Shown piece by piece: positions 37,560-48,807 of a stretch of 64,000 nt of DNA. Source of the DNA: Conoideocrella luteorostrata. Its lineage: Eukaryota > Ascomycota > Sordariomycetes > Hypocreales > Clavicipitaceae. The stretch spans positions 1 to 64,000 of the forward strand of contig JASWJB010000183.1 of assembly GCA_032433595.1 (NCBI GenBank). Reading direction: 5' to 3'. The notes beneath the pieces were generated by a model. It worked only from the letters and a program-made list of their open reading frames with translations, had not been told where the DNA came from and ran no database searches. Position numbers and translations under genes: made by a program. Positions within the stretch are counted from its first letter, which is position 1. The number at the start of each line of letters is the position of its first letter.

Positions 37560-39897
37560 GGGGAGATGCTGCTCATCTGCCCACGCAATTTATGCACGAG
37601 GGACTGTTGGTGTTGGATAACAAAGAAGCCAGATGGGGTTGGAAGTACGGAGAAAGAACTCGAAAATCGAGAATCGAGAATCGAGAGGATAGGTTGGAAA
37701 CGAAAGGACAGGAATTCCCAGAGAATTGAAGAAAGGGAAGCACACAAAGTGTTGCGAGATGGCGTGACTCGTCGACTTTTGTTCCGGCCAATGCAGGATG
37801 ATATTAATATACGTCAAATGCTGCCAAAGAACAGCAGTTCGGTTGTCTCCCTCTCGTGGTCTTGAATTGGGTGGTTGAATTGAGAAATTCTCCGATGCGT
37901 CTCCACATCTTTACTTCAACGTCGACGAATCGCGCGAGAATACATCAGAGCAAATCTCAGATACGTCAACTTCCTTTCTGTGTGCTGAGGACATGATTTT
38001 AGGCAGCAGCTTTTCTTTTTGCAGAGCAAACACGGACAGAAAAGGAAGGGGGGTGTGTGCGCGCGTGTGCGTGTGTGCGTGCGTGATTGTGTCCAACAAC
38101 AATGGGCCGGCCATTTATCTCGCCGAGTTTAGAATTTAAAAAAGTACGGTACATACTGTAACAAACCCGGAATAAAAACAAAAGCTAAAATAAAGCCGTG
38201 GAGTGAACCCCCCCCCCCCCCCCCCTCCAAACCAACCTCAACGCGCGGACCAAGCAGTTTCAATGCTAATACTCCAAACCAACAACAGACATGCAAAGAC
38301 CTTCGCTCAGTGTTTGTTTGTGACTGGTTTTAGACAAGATTTCTTTTTTCTACTGATTCCCAAGCCGGACGGGACCTCATGTGACCTCCTGACAGCGCGG
38401 GGTCATTGCTGCGCTGCGACCGAGTGAGTTTGGGAATTCATTCGTTGGTGAGTCACAGTTATGGTTTCTTAGTTGCGGTTCGCTCGTTCATGCAAACAAG
38501 CCCATTTTGTTTTGTTAGGTCGAACTAATAGTTTTTTAAATAATAATAATAATAATAAAAACACAAGGTTAATTTAAATTCCATGCGAGTCGGCGGTTTA
38601 TTGTTTAATTTTATTGTATTTTAAATCCCCAAGCAGCTAACGCGTTGCACAGTATGCACAGTCGTAGGGAGTAGCGTCAACTAGAGGAGACCGCGACTCA
38701 AAGTGGCCTGCTTTTTCACGACGCCCCCAGCAGCCACAGGCGTCGGCTTCCGTAGCGCAAGAATCCGGGGCAGAGCGCCAGCAGAGCAAGCCCATCCGAC
38801 CCGGACGAATCGCATTTGGTCGCGGCGGGCCACCAAAACGTTGGAAATGACTACATAGTTACATATGTACGGAGTATATGCATGCCAACACCAGCGCAGA
38901 GTACTCCGCAACGGAGCACGCAGTGTGGACTGGTACATCGGAAGAATCTGGGGTTGCCGCCTGCGCGCATGCGATGCGTGGCGCGGGGTCCCCGTGGGCA
39001 AGAGGCGGCACACATGACATGACTGACACGAGCAGTGCCATCTGTCGGCCCGGGCATGAGCGGCTAACTGCCTCGGCGATCAGTGTGTGCAGTGTGCAGT
39101 GTGCTTGACTCGGTGTCGCTGGGCGTGTCTTCCAGAAGTCGCTTTGGAAGCAATACCCGTCCGTCCATCGTGAGGTGGAACTTGCTGTACCGAGTTATGT
39201 ACTTACTGTATCATCTAAACGCCCCCCCCCCCCTCCCCCGTCTCCCATGCCCACGAGCGCGAAGCTGCCAAAGTTCCCGCCTCAAAGGACCCTTTGTGCA
39301 CTTAATCAAGTTCAGTGGTTCGGTACGGAGCACAGCAGCTAGTTTCCCCCTTTCAGTTCCATTACGTTACGTCAAAAATCCTGTCCGCGAGCCCTGCTGA
39401 CCTGGCTGGTCCCAATCCTCCACGCGGGACAGCGGAAATGCTCCTCCTCGCCCGTCACTATCCGCCCCCAACCAGGCGGTGAGGTAATCGTTTGGCAATC
39501 GAAAGATACACATATGCGCACGCGGCTGCCCCTCTGGGGGTAAGCAAAGTCGTCCGGAAGGAGAAGAACTTGTGCTGATGGCGCTGACTACGTATGTACA
39601 GGGCTGGTGGACATGCCCGTTTTGGCGGCGCGGTTCCGCAAATCGACTGACTGCCCTTTTCGGGGTCGCACGTGGCGTTTTGGAAGGGTCCTTCTGTATT
39701 GTACATGCAGGGCTGGGTTACGGACTGGTGGGAGACGGTCGAGAACGTAACAAACGGCTCGCTCTTTTGGGGTGGAGGATTTAACACGGAGGATGCCGTG
39801 ATGTGGGCTGAGCAGCGTTGCCTACGTACGGTACTGCTATCTGGACCTCGTACGGACGACGTAGTAGTTAACCACTCCCGTAGCAACTTGATTTTAG

Positions 39898-39918
39898 TAC
39901 GGAGTACTCCGTACGGAG
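39898..39918. repeat. Triple overlapping motif
   Basis: TACGGAGTACTCCGTACGGAG: alternating orientations of the motif without spacers, so both palindrome forms overlap in 21 bp. Confidence 0.9.
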
Positions 39919-40045
39919 CACATACTTCGTCGCATGTGTGCCGTCTAAACTCAACGCGTCACATGATTTGTCCTTGTCCTTCCCCAAAGTCTGATGCCTC
40001 ATATCCTGTTTTCCATGCTGCTGATCCCAGCGAGTGAGTGTCCGG

Positions 40046-40072
40046 CAGTCTGAACAGTCTGAACAGTCTGAA
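40046..40072. repeat. 9-bp tandem repeat, three copies
   Basis: Three perfect copies of CAGTCTGAA in non-coding DNA. Confidence 0.9.
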
Positions 40073-41682
40073 ATTACAATTCCCTCGCGCAGTCTTTACC
40101 TTCTTCGCTGTGACATATTTCACGAAAGTCCCTTGTCCTGCCCCGTGTATGGACATGCCTTGTATCAAACTCTTTCTCCCATGCCGCTCTGTATTTGTGT
40201 ACGTGCCAACCAGGCCCCATGTCATTCCCCAGACGATCGAGGCATGTGCAAACGGGCTGCGCAGGACCTCGCCCCTCCTCCCCTCCCATCACATCCATCA
40301 CATCTTAATTGATTTAATTTATTTTCCGTCAATCGCCGCTGCTCCGTGCCAATCGCTCATATGACGGCCCTTGTGAAGAACATGCATGCAGGTTAAAAAC
40401 CCCGGGGGCCGTATGTACATACCTAGTACGTTACGCAGCGCAGTCGCCCTCCCACGCCCAGCCTTTCTCGCTGTCGGACCACACAGCATTGACGGGCCAA
40501 ATTACCGGTCAGCGGCCCAGCCACGTTTCTCGGGATCAAGGTTACATTCTCTTGGGTTTTATTTCGGGGAGAACCAACAAGCGACGGTTGGCTCATACTC
40601 CGCACTTCATGTCACTGCAGTGCGTACGGGGAACAGCAGTCATGGCGGTCATCAACCTGGAGCCTGCTGCGGCAGTGTTCAGACAGCAGCACAATCTGCG
40701 GTACGGTACGGAGAACGGAGTAGTCAGGCAATGTCTCTCTGCTCGCAAATAGTTACTCGGTTCAGCAGGTGTGAATCGTCACACAGGCTTATCCCGGGGC
40801 CCCAACGGCATGGCAGCTCAGAATGAACGGCCTCGCTCGCGCCTGTCAATATCGCGATTCTCGTCCCATCCCCCGTAATCAAAGTCATACCCGCAAATTT
40901 TGCGCACTCTATCCCAGCCGCCTAGGGTTGACGGCCCGAGAGTAAGTAGGGAGCTGGTGGTGGCCATGTGCAGGACTACTCTGTATTGGACTAGTCGTGA
41001 TCCGTAACTGTTGCATTGTGTTGTACTCCGTAGTTATTGTATTGTATTGTACATACTAGTATGCCCACGGCGCCGTCATGGCCAACTGGCTAGCTAGCCC
41101 GCGGACGTTACCAGAGTTGCCTGGCCGCCCCTGGTAACAAAGAGGAGTCTTGGGCAGCAACTTGGGGGCCTTTGACAGAAAACCCCCTGGTCCTGCGTAG
41201 AAGGTCTGGAAGTTTACCTTGTCTTCCTTGACGGACACGGGGAGGGGAGGCGGAGGGGGAGGGGGGGCGTGTGTGAGGACGGTCAGGCAAGTGTCACGGC
41301 CAGCCATGGGCGCGAGTAAGTTGTGAAGCTGCGGTTCCAAAGAATTAATTCTTGGAATTAAATCTTTTAAATCAAATGGAAAGGGGAACAACGGTGGTTT
41401 TCTTCTCCGTCTTGTCTGTAGCATGAGCGCGATCATCTGATATGGACTCGCTGCGTGGCATTAGTGCCCGCCCGTATGCACTCCACACAGGCAATTACGT
41501 GCTGCAGCTGGCCCTACGAGATTCGACGCTCCATCCATCGGTGTAACAGCAAAAAGCCATGTCAGTGGTATATGTACGCAGTGTTCTGAGCAGTACTCTC
41601 TGCATGCAGGCAAACCACCCCGCCGCCATCATGAACATGCCAATATTGACCGTTGGAAATCGAGAGGACACTGACAGAAGAC

Positions 41683-41713
41683 GGCTGGCTGGCTGGCTGG
41701 CTGGCTGGCTGGT
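41683..41713. repeat. (GGCT)n microsatellite
   Basis: More than seven tandem GGCT units, decaying to GGTT at the right end. Confidence 0.9.
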
Positions 41714-42238
41714 TGGCCATTCCGCACGATTCAAGCACATGCCAAAACCCGTGACAGACAGGCCTGCAAAACAGTTGGCATTGATTACTCCGTGCTCTCT
41801 ATGTATGAGCTCCGTACGGACGGAGTTCGGCGCAGTTACGGAGCATGCTCATTTCCTTTCTTCCGTTTTCTTTCATTTTATTTCCTGATTTTATTTTATT
41901 TTTTATTTTATTTATTTTCTTAAACTCTGGCAGTCGCCAATTTGCATGCAACAGGGGCCATTGCAGAAATCTCCCGCCCCCTTGGGAGAACAAAGCGCTT
42001 GTGGCCGCTAAGGCATAAACCGGGACCGGGAGGGGCGCCCCGGAGCCGCTAGCAGGCTGGCGAAGAGACAAAATGTCAGTTCATTTACCGAGTGTGTGTC
42101 TCTGTGTCTCTCATCGCCTGCTCATTCAAGTAAGGCAGCGCGGAGGAGCTACAGAGCTAGCTGTTGTTCGGTCCCGAAAGAGTCAGTTGAACCGGGTGCG
42201 TGAAGTACCATCCGGGCGCTATCACTAGTTGAGTCTGG

Positions 42239-42319
42239 TTTTTTTCCTTTTTTCTTTTTTTTTTTCTTCTTTTCTTCTTTTTTTCTTTTTTTCTTTTTTT
42301 CTTCTCTTTCTCTCTCTTT
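42239..42319 (+). repeat. 81-nt uninterrupted polypyrimidine tract
   Basis: Only C and T occur for 81 nt, mostly T, followed by ATTTATTATT and a T run. No gene is visible downstream within several kilobases. It may be a slippage product; it could also form unusual helix structures. Confidence 0.9.
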
Positions 42320-45122
42320 ATTTATTATTTTTTTTTTTTGTTGAAGGGGGGGAAAGAGGGGGCGGCTTCACATGTACGTAGACTGGCAAGCCGACCATCA
42401 GAAATAACATGCCATGCCATGCTGTGTTCTTGAGTGTGATGCATGCTCATCACTCTGGGAGAATATCGCACTGTGGGCCATCCGAGCGCAAGTGCGGTCG
42501 GTGTCAGAGAGGCAACTAACTAGCTAATCAAGACGCTTAAAGACAATGCGCAACCACAAGGGACACTCACTACTCCGTACACTTCGCTTCTCTGGAAGGG
42601 CTCACGGGGGTGGTGGTGTGCATGCGTGCGTGCCGCAAGTTGCAGATAACAGTTGGCACCTGTCGGGCCTACTTCACCGACGAGTCGTGCTTGGAGACCC
42701 GGGGGGCTCTAGTTACTTGCTGCCGGAGCCTGGCCTCCATGTGAAGCAGTGCCACGATGCCTGCACGCGGCGTGACCTGGTGCACGTGTGGCCATGCTCC
42801 GACCGAATACTCACTTCAATAGCCGTCCAGCCGTCCAGCCGTCTATCCACAGCGCCAGCCAGAAGCACCCAGCACTACCGAGCAATAGTGGTCAATACGG
42901 CAACCGGGGAGGCCGACATCAGCGCTGATGAACGCCTGCTCCACCACCACCAACTGGGTGTTTGAGGTGAGGAGGTAGGTTGCGAGGGCCTCGCGAGAGG
43001 ACACTGAGCGGACCGTTCCACGGCCACGGGACGGCGCCGTCGACGGATGTGGGGAAAGGAGGAGACATGGAGAGAGCATGCATGCACTGCGTAGAAATAT
43101 CTCCGTGACGAGATACGGAGTACCTAGTTTGCTAGTCAAGGTACTCCGTACACACAAATATTGCAGCTCTTGTCGAGTCGTGAGCTGCCCGCTACGGCCT
43201 CCAGGGTGAAATCGTGCGACAAGCTAAGGCAAACAAAAACAGCCTGAGCTGAGCAGAGCAGGCTCGAGCTGCGTCTGTAGGGAAGAGGGGGGGGGTGGTG
43301 GTTCATGACAGCAACGGTGCTTTGGTGGCGGAAGACGTGCTTTGACCGTTGTCGCGTTGCCTGTCCAGCTGCTGTGCCTGAGTCTCGGTCGCTGGCTAGA
43401 CTGACGTGGAATCTGCACAGCTAACTAATAGTCATAGTTGCACGAAACCTGACGAGGCATGAACCCCACGTGGGCTTCAATTTCCAGTCCTTGACGTGAT
43501 GCCGCCTTGAACACCAACTACCAGGGCACGCAGGGCAGACGCCTCAGTGACTACTCCATTCTGACTACGCGACTACTCCGTAAGCTGCCGTTATCCCAGG
43601 ATCTCTGTGTCACGCAATCCCTAACTTGACAGCTGCAATTTGCCGTACTCTATCCATCACAACACGGCGTACGGAGTACGGAACGCATCTACCCAAAATC
43701 AAAGGTTGCATCCAGCCAGCGCCACCCCCCCTGGGAGGACCCTGGATCGACCGTCACAACCCCCCACAGAACAATGTGCAACGTGGAGGAGCAAGAGGAG
43801 GCACGTCGCACGTCGCACGTAAATGCCCTCGGTCTCGAATCCTGCCAGTCCAAATCGACGAGACTTACATACGCCGCGCTGTTACGTGCAATGCCGTAGG
43901 AGGCGCTGACATGTACGAAGTACATACTCCGTAGCTAGTTATGTGATCATTTGTTCTGGCTTGGCCTGTGCTACCAAAACCCGGTTTCGTTCCGCTTCGC
44001 AACTTGGTCCAGACTACGCCGTCATATGTATGTAGGCTCTGCCACCGCGCGGCTTACAATCCCTATGTAAGCAGGACTTCCCAGTACGCACTATCGGTCT
44101 ACAGATATTACATCTCGCGGACTGTCGCCGAGCGCAATAGCATAGTTAATCGGCATCCGAGGCAGGAAGGTCATCGCAAGGATAACGTGCCTACGGAGAT
44201 ACTCTTGTATTGCACAGGGCTGGGAGGCGTGAAATCCTCCATGCCATTAGTAAACACTGAGATGGGGGAGTGCACTAACACAGCAAATATAATTAAACGC
44301 TTTTTTCTTATATATTTTTTTTAATAATATTCCCTTTCCATTTTTATTTTCTATTTTATTTATTTATTTGACATCATTTATTTGAATTAGCCCCTGGTTC
44401 TGCCACTGGACTGGTCCCGGCGACACGATCCCTCGAAACACGGGCACAACACCCTCCCGAGCTGCGCTGTGCTGTGCTGGACCTGTCAAAACGTATTCGT
44501 AGCCGCTGATTGACTGCCGCGCGTTGCATGTGCGCCGCACGATCGTCGAACGTGCCGTCCAGGCAGATCCCGTAACTGAAGAAACGGCGCTGTGCGTGTG
44601 AAATGGCTGCCGAATCAAATGGGCCCAAAACCGCAGCCCGTTGCGCTAGGCAAATAAACGTCCAGTGTTAGACGCTGGTTGGGAGAGCCAGGAGGCGCAG
44701 GCGGCGGTCACATTGCGCTGTCACCGTCAGATGCCGGTCCAACAGGACCAACAGGATGCTTTGAAAAGCGGCTGGCGTATCAGAAATCGTTATGCGTGCG
44801 TGGACAGGTTGTACGTGGTGCGTAGCGCTTATTTCTGGCACAGATGTGATGGCTTCAGAACCAATGTCCCTTGCCGTTGGATGGACGTCTTCCAGTAGGC
44901 GACGAGAGCTGCGGCGTGTGAGACATGTTGAGCGTTTTTTTCTTCCAACTAATTTTAAAATTCACATCCTTCACGAATCAGTGCATGCGCAGGAGCGAGA
45001 TAATAATAATGATGATAAAAAACACCACTTTGCGTTGGTAGTACTCGTTCTGGAGTCAGCTGAGCATTTCGGCCCATGTACTCCGTATAAACCAACTGCT
45101 ATGGGACCAGCATCGTCGCATC

Positions 45123-45146
45123 ATCACATCATCACATCATCACATC
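45123..45146. repeat. 8-bp tandem repeat, three copies
   Basis: Three perfect copies of ATCACATC, about 65 bp beyond the stop codon of the CHY zinc-finger gene and so perhaps within its 3' untranslated region. Confidence 0.85.
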
Positions 45147-45211
45147 ATCAGCTTATTACCATCCCCTTACCAACAGCGCTAGCCCGACCAACACCAGGTG
45201 GTACTCGCTAC

Positions 45212-47263
45212 TCACTCCTTCTTTTTCACATCCCTAAGCCTCTTGTACTTTCGCGGATCCTTACGGCTCATCATCTTCTGGTCTCTCGTTCCCTTGCCCC
45301 CTTCCCAGAACCCTCGTCCCTTCTTGCCAATGACACTGCGTCCGCAGAAGCCGCACGCCTCCACCATGTAATTCTGCTCTCTGCTGCACCAGCCGCATAT
45401 CATGCGATTCGCCCATTCGTTAATGTGATCTTCCGCAGTATCATGACACCTGTCACACGGATGGACGCGGTTACAGCAGGAAAACCGAAACCATCGGAAG
45501 GACTTGCGGTAATGAGAGCAGGCACCTCTATCGGGGAGCGCCTCGCCCGCGTGGAGGCCCAGCTTCTCCGTCTTTCGGCGTGGGCCGACTGCGGGCGGAG
45601 GCAGTGACCCGGGCGATATGAAGAGGAACTTGACCTCGGGGATCTTGAAGGTGAATTTGCCGTGGCACTCGCGACACACATTGGTCATGGTTTCACCCCT
45701 AACCGACACGAGTCCTTGGCTGGCAGTTGAACACCGTGCACATGTCGGCACAAAGGTGCTCGGGAGCATGTCCGCGACTTTGCAGCCGGATAAATCGATG
45801 AATCCGGCGCGAGAAGAGTTCTCGTGAACCAGGGTCTGATTGAACTTGGCCGTAAGCTGGGTGGCGCACTTTTTACAGCTTGCCATCTTTTCTGTACCAG
45901 GCTTTAGACCCGTAATGTCGTTTGTGGTTTTGCATCGTTCGCATTTGACGCTGATGCTCAACATCGACACCTGTAGCACTTCAATGCCATGTAGTTCAAC
46001 AGATGGGAAGGACAGCAGAGTTCCCTTTTCCAAGACTTCGGACGGCCGTGGTGCTGGCTCGGCTTCAAATTCGGCGTTTCCTAGCGTAGCACCGCCATCG
46101 TCCTCATCCGTATCAGAATACGAATCGTTGGAGTCATCGTCATCTTGAGCAAAGTCCCATTCCGGGGGTCTTGGGATGACTTGTATGTGGCTCAAGTCGT
46201 TGGTAGATTGTCTGGAAGGCCTGGTAGCTGGAGGCTGAGGCTTTACTTCCTCCACAATCTCACTTGCCTTCAGAGCTTCCGCTCTGTCAGCCGAGTCCTT
46301 GGCCTGCCTAGCCAAAGTGTGAAGGTTCTGAACCAGATAATTCATATGGCTCATAAGCGACATGGACTTCTGCTCAGCAGCTTTCTTGGTGAAAAGCTCT
46401 TCTACCGGCTCCGCATCCACTCCATCCGCCTCATTAAGCTGGATTCTGAGATCTTGCAGCGGGTACAGCAATGGCACAATTAAATGGAGGCTGTTCACGG
46501 AGTGAAGACCTGCTGGCAGCTCATTTCTCCTCTTGGGCTCGATAGGTAACGTGAAGACGATGCCATCTGCAGACCTTCGAAACCTGGGTAGTCTTCCCAT
46601 TCGAGCTTCAAGCTGGCGCACCTCTTGCGCTCGTCTAGCCTTTGCTTCCGCGATCTGTTCCCTTGAATACGATGGCTCTGGGACATATGATCTTGGAGCC
46701 GGCTTCGACTTGGCCGGCTCACTGGACATGGTTGTCTCCTCCTGTCTCGCAGATCCAGCGCTGTCAAGATGTCGAGTATCCTTGGGAGCAACCAGTTTGA
46801 CAGTTTCGGTTCTTTCCTCGGACAGGAATTTCTCAAGGTTCTTGTCCAAGGCATTAACAATAGAGAGAATAGTTGCTCCCTTGCGCTCGCCGGCCAGCTT
46901 ATCCCACCCTCTTTCAATGTTAATACCAAACCCGCGAGGGATGTTGGTATTCCGAACACGCAGCTCCGGCCGTTCATCCGGATAGTCTGCGGGGATGCGT
47001 ACATCGCACTCAAGATGGGCCAATTCGAATGGAAAGTCCGGGTCGGAAGGTTTCAACTTGAACGTCAAAGACGTGGTTCCATCACCAGTGGTAGATTCCC
47101 GGGGCGAAAATCTCCGCCGCAGCTGCTCAACCTGGTACGCCCTGGGGTTCTCCGCTTGAGACGATGGCACCGGCTTAGGTACGATGCGTGAAGAAGATGG
47201 CTCTGCTACGGCCTGCTTGCGGGTCGGCGGTGACCCATCTTGTTGTTTCTTCAAGGCAATCAT
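45212..47263 (-). CDS. CHY-type zinc finger domain protein
   Basis: A single open frame of 683 aa from the first ATG at 47263. The frame stays open further upstream, but only from a TTG and through a poly-Lys stretch coded by a homopolymer, which I take for leader. The N-terminal half has two regions resembling RWD/UBC-like folds (for example LAHLECDVRIPADYPDERPE). The middle is acidic (DDDDSNDSYSDTDEDDGG). Several CxxC pairs follow (CERC, CKKC, CARC, CREC). The CHY finger starts near residue 582 (CSHYRKSFRWFRFSCCNRVH) and includes CDRCH, CGWC and CGFC. CHY fingers bind zinc and occur in ubiquitin-pathway proteins, but fungal members with this layout lack a firm function. No RING domain is visible. 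Confidence 0.9.
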   Translation of the reverse strand: MIALKKQQDGSPPTRKQAVAEPSSSRIVPKPVPSSQAENPRAYQVEQLRRRFSPRESTTGDGTTSLTFKLKPSDPDFPFELAHLECDVRIPADYPDERPELRVRNTNIPRGFGINIERGWDKLAGERKGATILSIVNALDKNLEKFLSEERTETVKLVAPKDTRHLDSAGSARQEETTMSSEPAKSKPAPRSYVPEPSYSREQIAEAKARRAQEVRQLEARMGRLPRFRRSADGIVFTLPIEPKRRNELPAGLHSVNSLHLIVPLLYPLQDLRIQLNEADGVDAEPVEELFTKKAAEQKSMSLMSHMNYLVQNLHTLARQAKDSADRAEALKASEIVEEVKPQPPATRPSRQSTNDLSHIQVIPRPPEWDFAQDDDDSNDSYSDTDEDDGGATLGNAEFEAEPAPRPSEVLEKGTLLSFPSVELHGIEVLQVSMLSISVKCERCKTTNDITGLKPGTEKMASCKKCATQLTAKFNQTLVHENSSRAGFIDLSGCKVADMLPSTFVPTCARCSTASQGLVSVRGETMTNVCRECHGKFTFKIPEVKFLFISPGSLPPPAVGPRRKTEKLGLHAGEALPDRGACSHYRKSFRWFRFSCCNRVHPCDRCHDTAEDHINEWANRMICGWCSREQNYMVEACGFCGRSVIGKKGRGFWEGGKGTRDQKMMSRKDPRKYKRLRDVKKKE

Positions 47264-47916
47264 CGTTGTTGATTGATGAGAGATAGAGATGCCCCTGACA
47301 GATGGAATGCTGGCAGTTGATGAATGGCTTTTTTTTGGTAGAACTTCTGGTGTCTCCTGATTGCGTTTTCGCTTTGTTTTTTTCTTTTTCTTCTTTTTTT
47401 CTGGCAAATAAAAGCCAACAACCAACGCCCGCCACAATTATAAAGACAGCAGTGAATAGAATAGGATGAGAAGCAATGAAAATGAGCCGCCCAGGACAAA
47501 TGAGATGGTGAGAGCTTTTATGGAGGCTGGAAAATCGAGCCGTGGCGTCGAAAGTGGACTCCTGACGTGTGGAGCGCTTCAACGCCCGTTCACTTTCCAC
47601 ATCGAGTGCCATCCTGCCCCTCACTCACTATGGCTCATTATGCTGTGAGTCACAGACGCAGTCATCACACGCTGATGTGATGTGATTGATGCTGCCGTCT
47701 GCTGGCGGATCCGGGATGAATCTACAGAGTAACCAGCTTTCATTCCTAAATTCGCAGCCACATCTGCGAAGAACAGCGTCTTCATCTGCCCCCAGCCGTA
47801 GTCTCAATGCCGTGGCGTTCAAGTGACGGCTGGCAGCAAATATGTTGACATACATACATTAGAAAATATCCAACCGAAGCTAAATACAGAAATGCAAGTG
47901 CATAGCCTCGTAGTTT
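47264..47916. other. Region between the CHY gene and the ankyrin fragment
   Basis: Contains the probable leader of the CHY gene, with poly-T tracts at about 47330-47400 that read as poly-A on the gene's strand. The remainder is non-coding, with no supported feature. Confidence 0.5.
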
Positions 47917-48384
47917 TCACCCTTTTTTGCTGTAGCAGCGTCCGACCTTGCTCATCTGTTGTGTTAATAACTCGACGATGGGTTTAGGGTTGACGTGTGG
48001 TGGCAGCAACAGCGGCGTCTGACTTAGCTTATCAAATGTCTCTATATTAGCGCCTATATCGAGGAGTAACTCGACCATGGATCCATGGCCAAATAAGGCT
48101 GCCCACGATAGCGGCGTCCGACCTAGCTCATCCATTGCTTCGATGTTAGCGTCTGCGTCGAGGAGCAACTCGATGATGGATTCGGGGCCGTTTCCAGCGG
48201 CGCAAATGAGCGGCGTCCGTCCAAAAGCATCCCTTTCGTCTGCATTATGCTTATTCCTAAGCAGTCTAGCTGCTGTGCCCTCAAGTCCAAATTGCACAGC
48301 AATGTGAGCGTTTGTAGTCTTCTCAGGTATTGGTGGTGGATTCTTGATCCAGAACCCGACCGCGGGACGAAGGGTCTTAGTCAA
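47917..48384 (-). pseudogene. Ankyrin-repeat fragment without a start codon
   Basis: About 155 codons with three ankyrin-like repeats, the best being ELGRTPLSWAALFGHGSMVE. The last repeat is degenerate (LSQTPLLLPPHVNPKPIVEL) and the frame stops soon after. The upstream end has only a TTG, an in-frame TGA lies two codons before it, and no usable ATG exists before the repeats. It is either the last exon of a spliced gene or a truncated remnant of a larger ankyrin protein. Ankyrin repeats mediate protein binding. Its neighbour on the same strand is also broken, which favours a decaying accessory locus. Confidence 0.6.
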
Positions 48385-48807
48385 AGATCAAACAGTGCAG
48401 AGGGAGGAGAATGGTTGGGGTTTCTGAACCACTTTCCCCAGAAGCCCCAGTTATGATGTGAGCAATGGACAACTTTCTACTCCAACATCATCCGGAACCA
48501 TCCTAACGCCAGCTGGGCTGCGGAGTCTAAAGTCCATGCTTGCAGTTTATCGACACCATCAATTCCAACAAGTACCGTGGAAGCCATCATCTACGCCTTA
48601 ACACCGCGTGTCGCACTGAAACTGATCAAATGATATTTGCCAATTTTCTCAGGTTATGAAAACCACGGTGACACGGATCCATTGCTAGTCTGCGACCCTG
48701 AGGTTGACGATCCGTAAAGCCACCGCCCCCCCTTCTTCCTTTACATGCTTAAACCCCCCCCGCCTCCCCCCAAGAGAAAAAAATGATTGTAGATAAGCTA
48801 CCTTCCC
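48385..48807. other. Spacer between two broken genes
   Basis: C- and G-runs at about 48725-48775 and no long frame. A 37-codon minus-strand frame that opens near 48590 shows no recognisable domain. It could hold an upstream exon of the ankyrin fragment, but I found no convincing splice pair. Confidence 0.4.

Larger units (their letters stand above)
26840..45211. other. 18 kb gene-poor region with repeats and AT islands
   Basis: No gene with a recognisable domain. It contains the densest cluster of the palindromic motif (29.5-30.5 kb). Recurring short AT islands lie near 31505-31550, 32505-32555, 33016-33075, 34843-34858, 38535-38600, 41878-41925 and 44300-44370. Homopolymers include T19 at 32784 and 34820, C16 at 34039 and C18 at 38208. 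Small tandem repeats and one promoter-like stretch are listed separately. All frames above 100 codons overlap others on the opposite strand and look like chance. Confidence 0.6.

Noticed and set aside
44792..45607. 271-codon plus-strand ORF
   Set aside because: Overlaps the CHY zinc-finger gene antisense, has no recognisable domain, and its length follows from the codon bias of the real gene.
47264..47437. Upstream extension of the CHY protein (58 codons)
   Set aside because: Starts at TTG, not ATG, and codes mainly a poly-Lys run from a homopolymer; the first ATG is at 47263.
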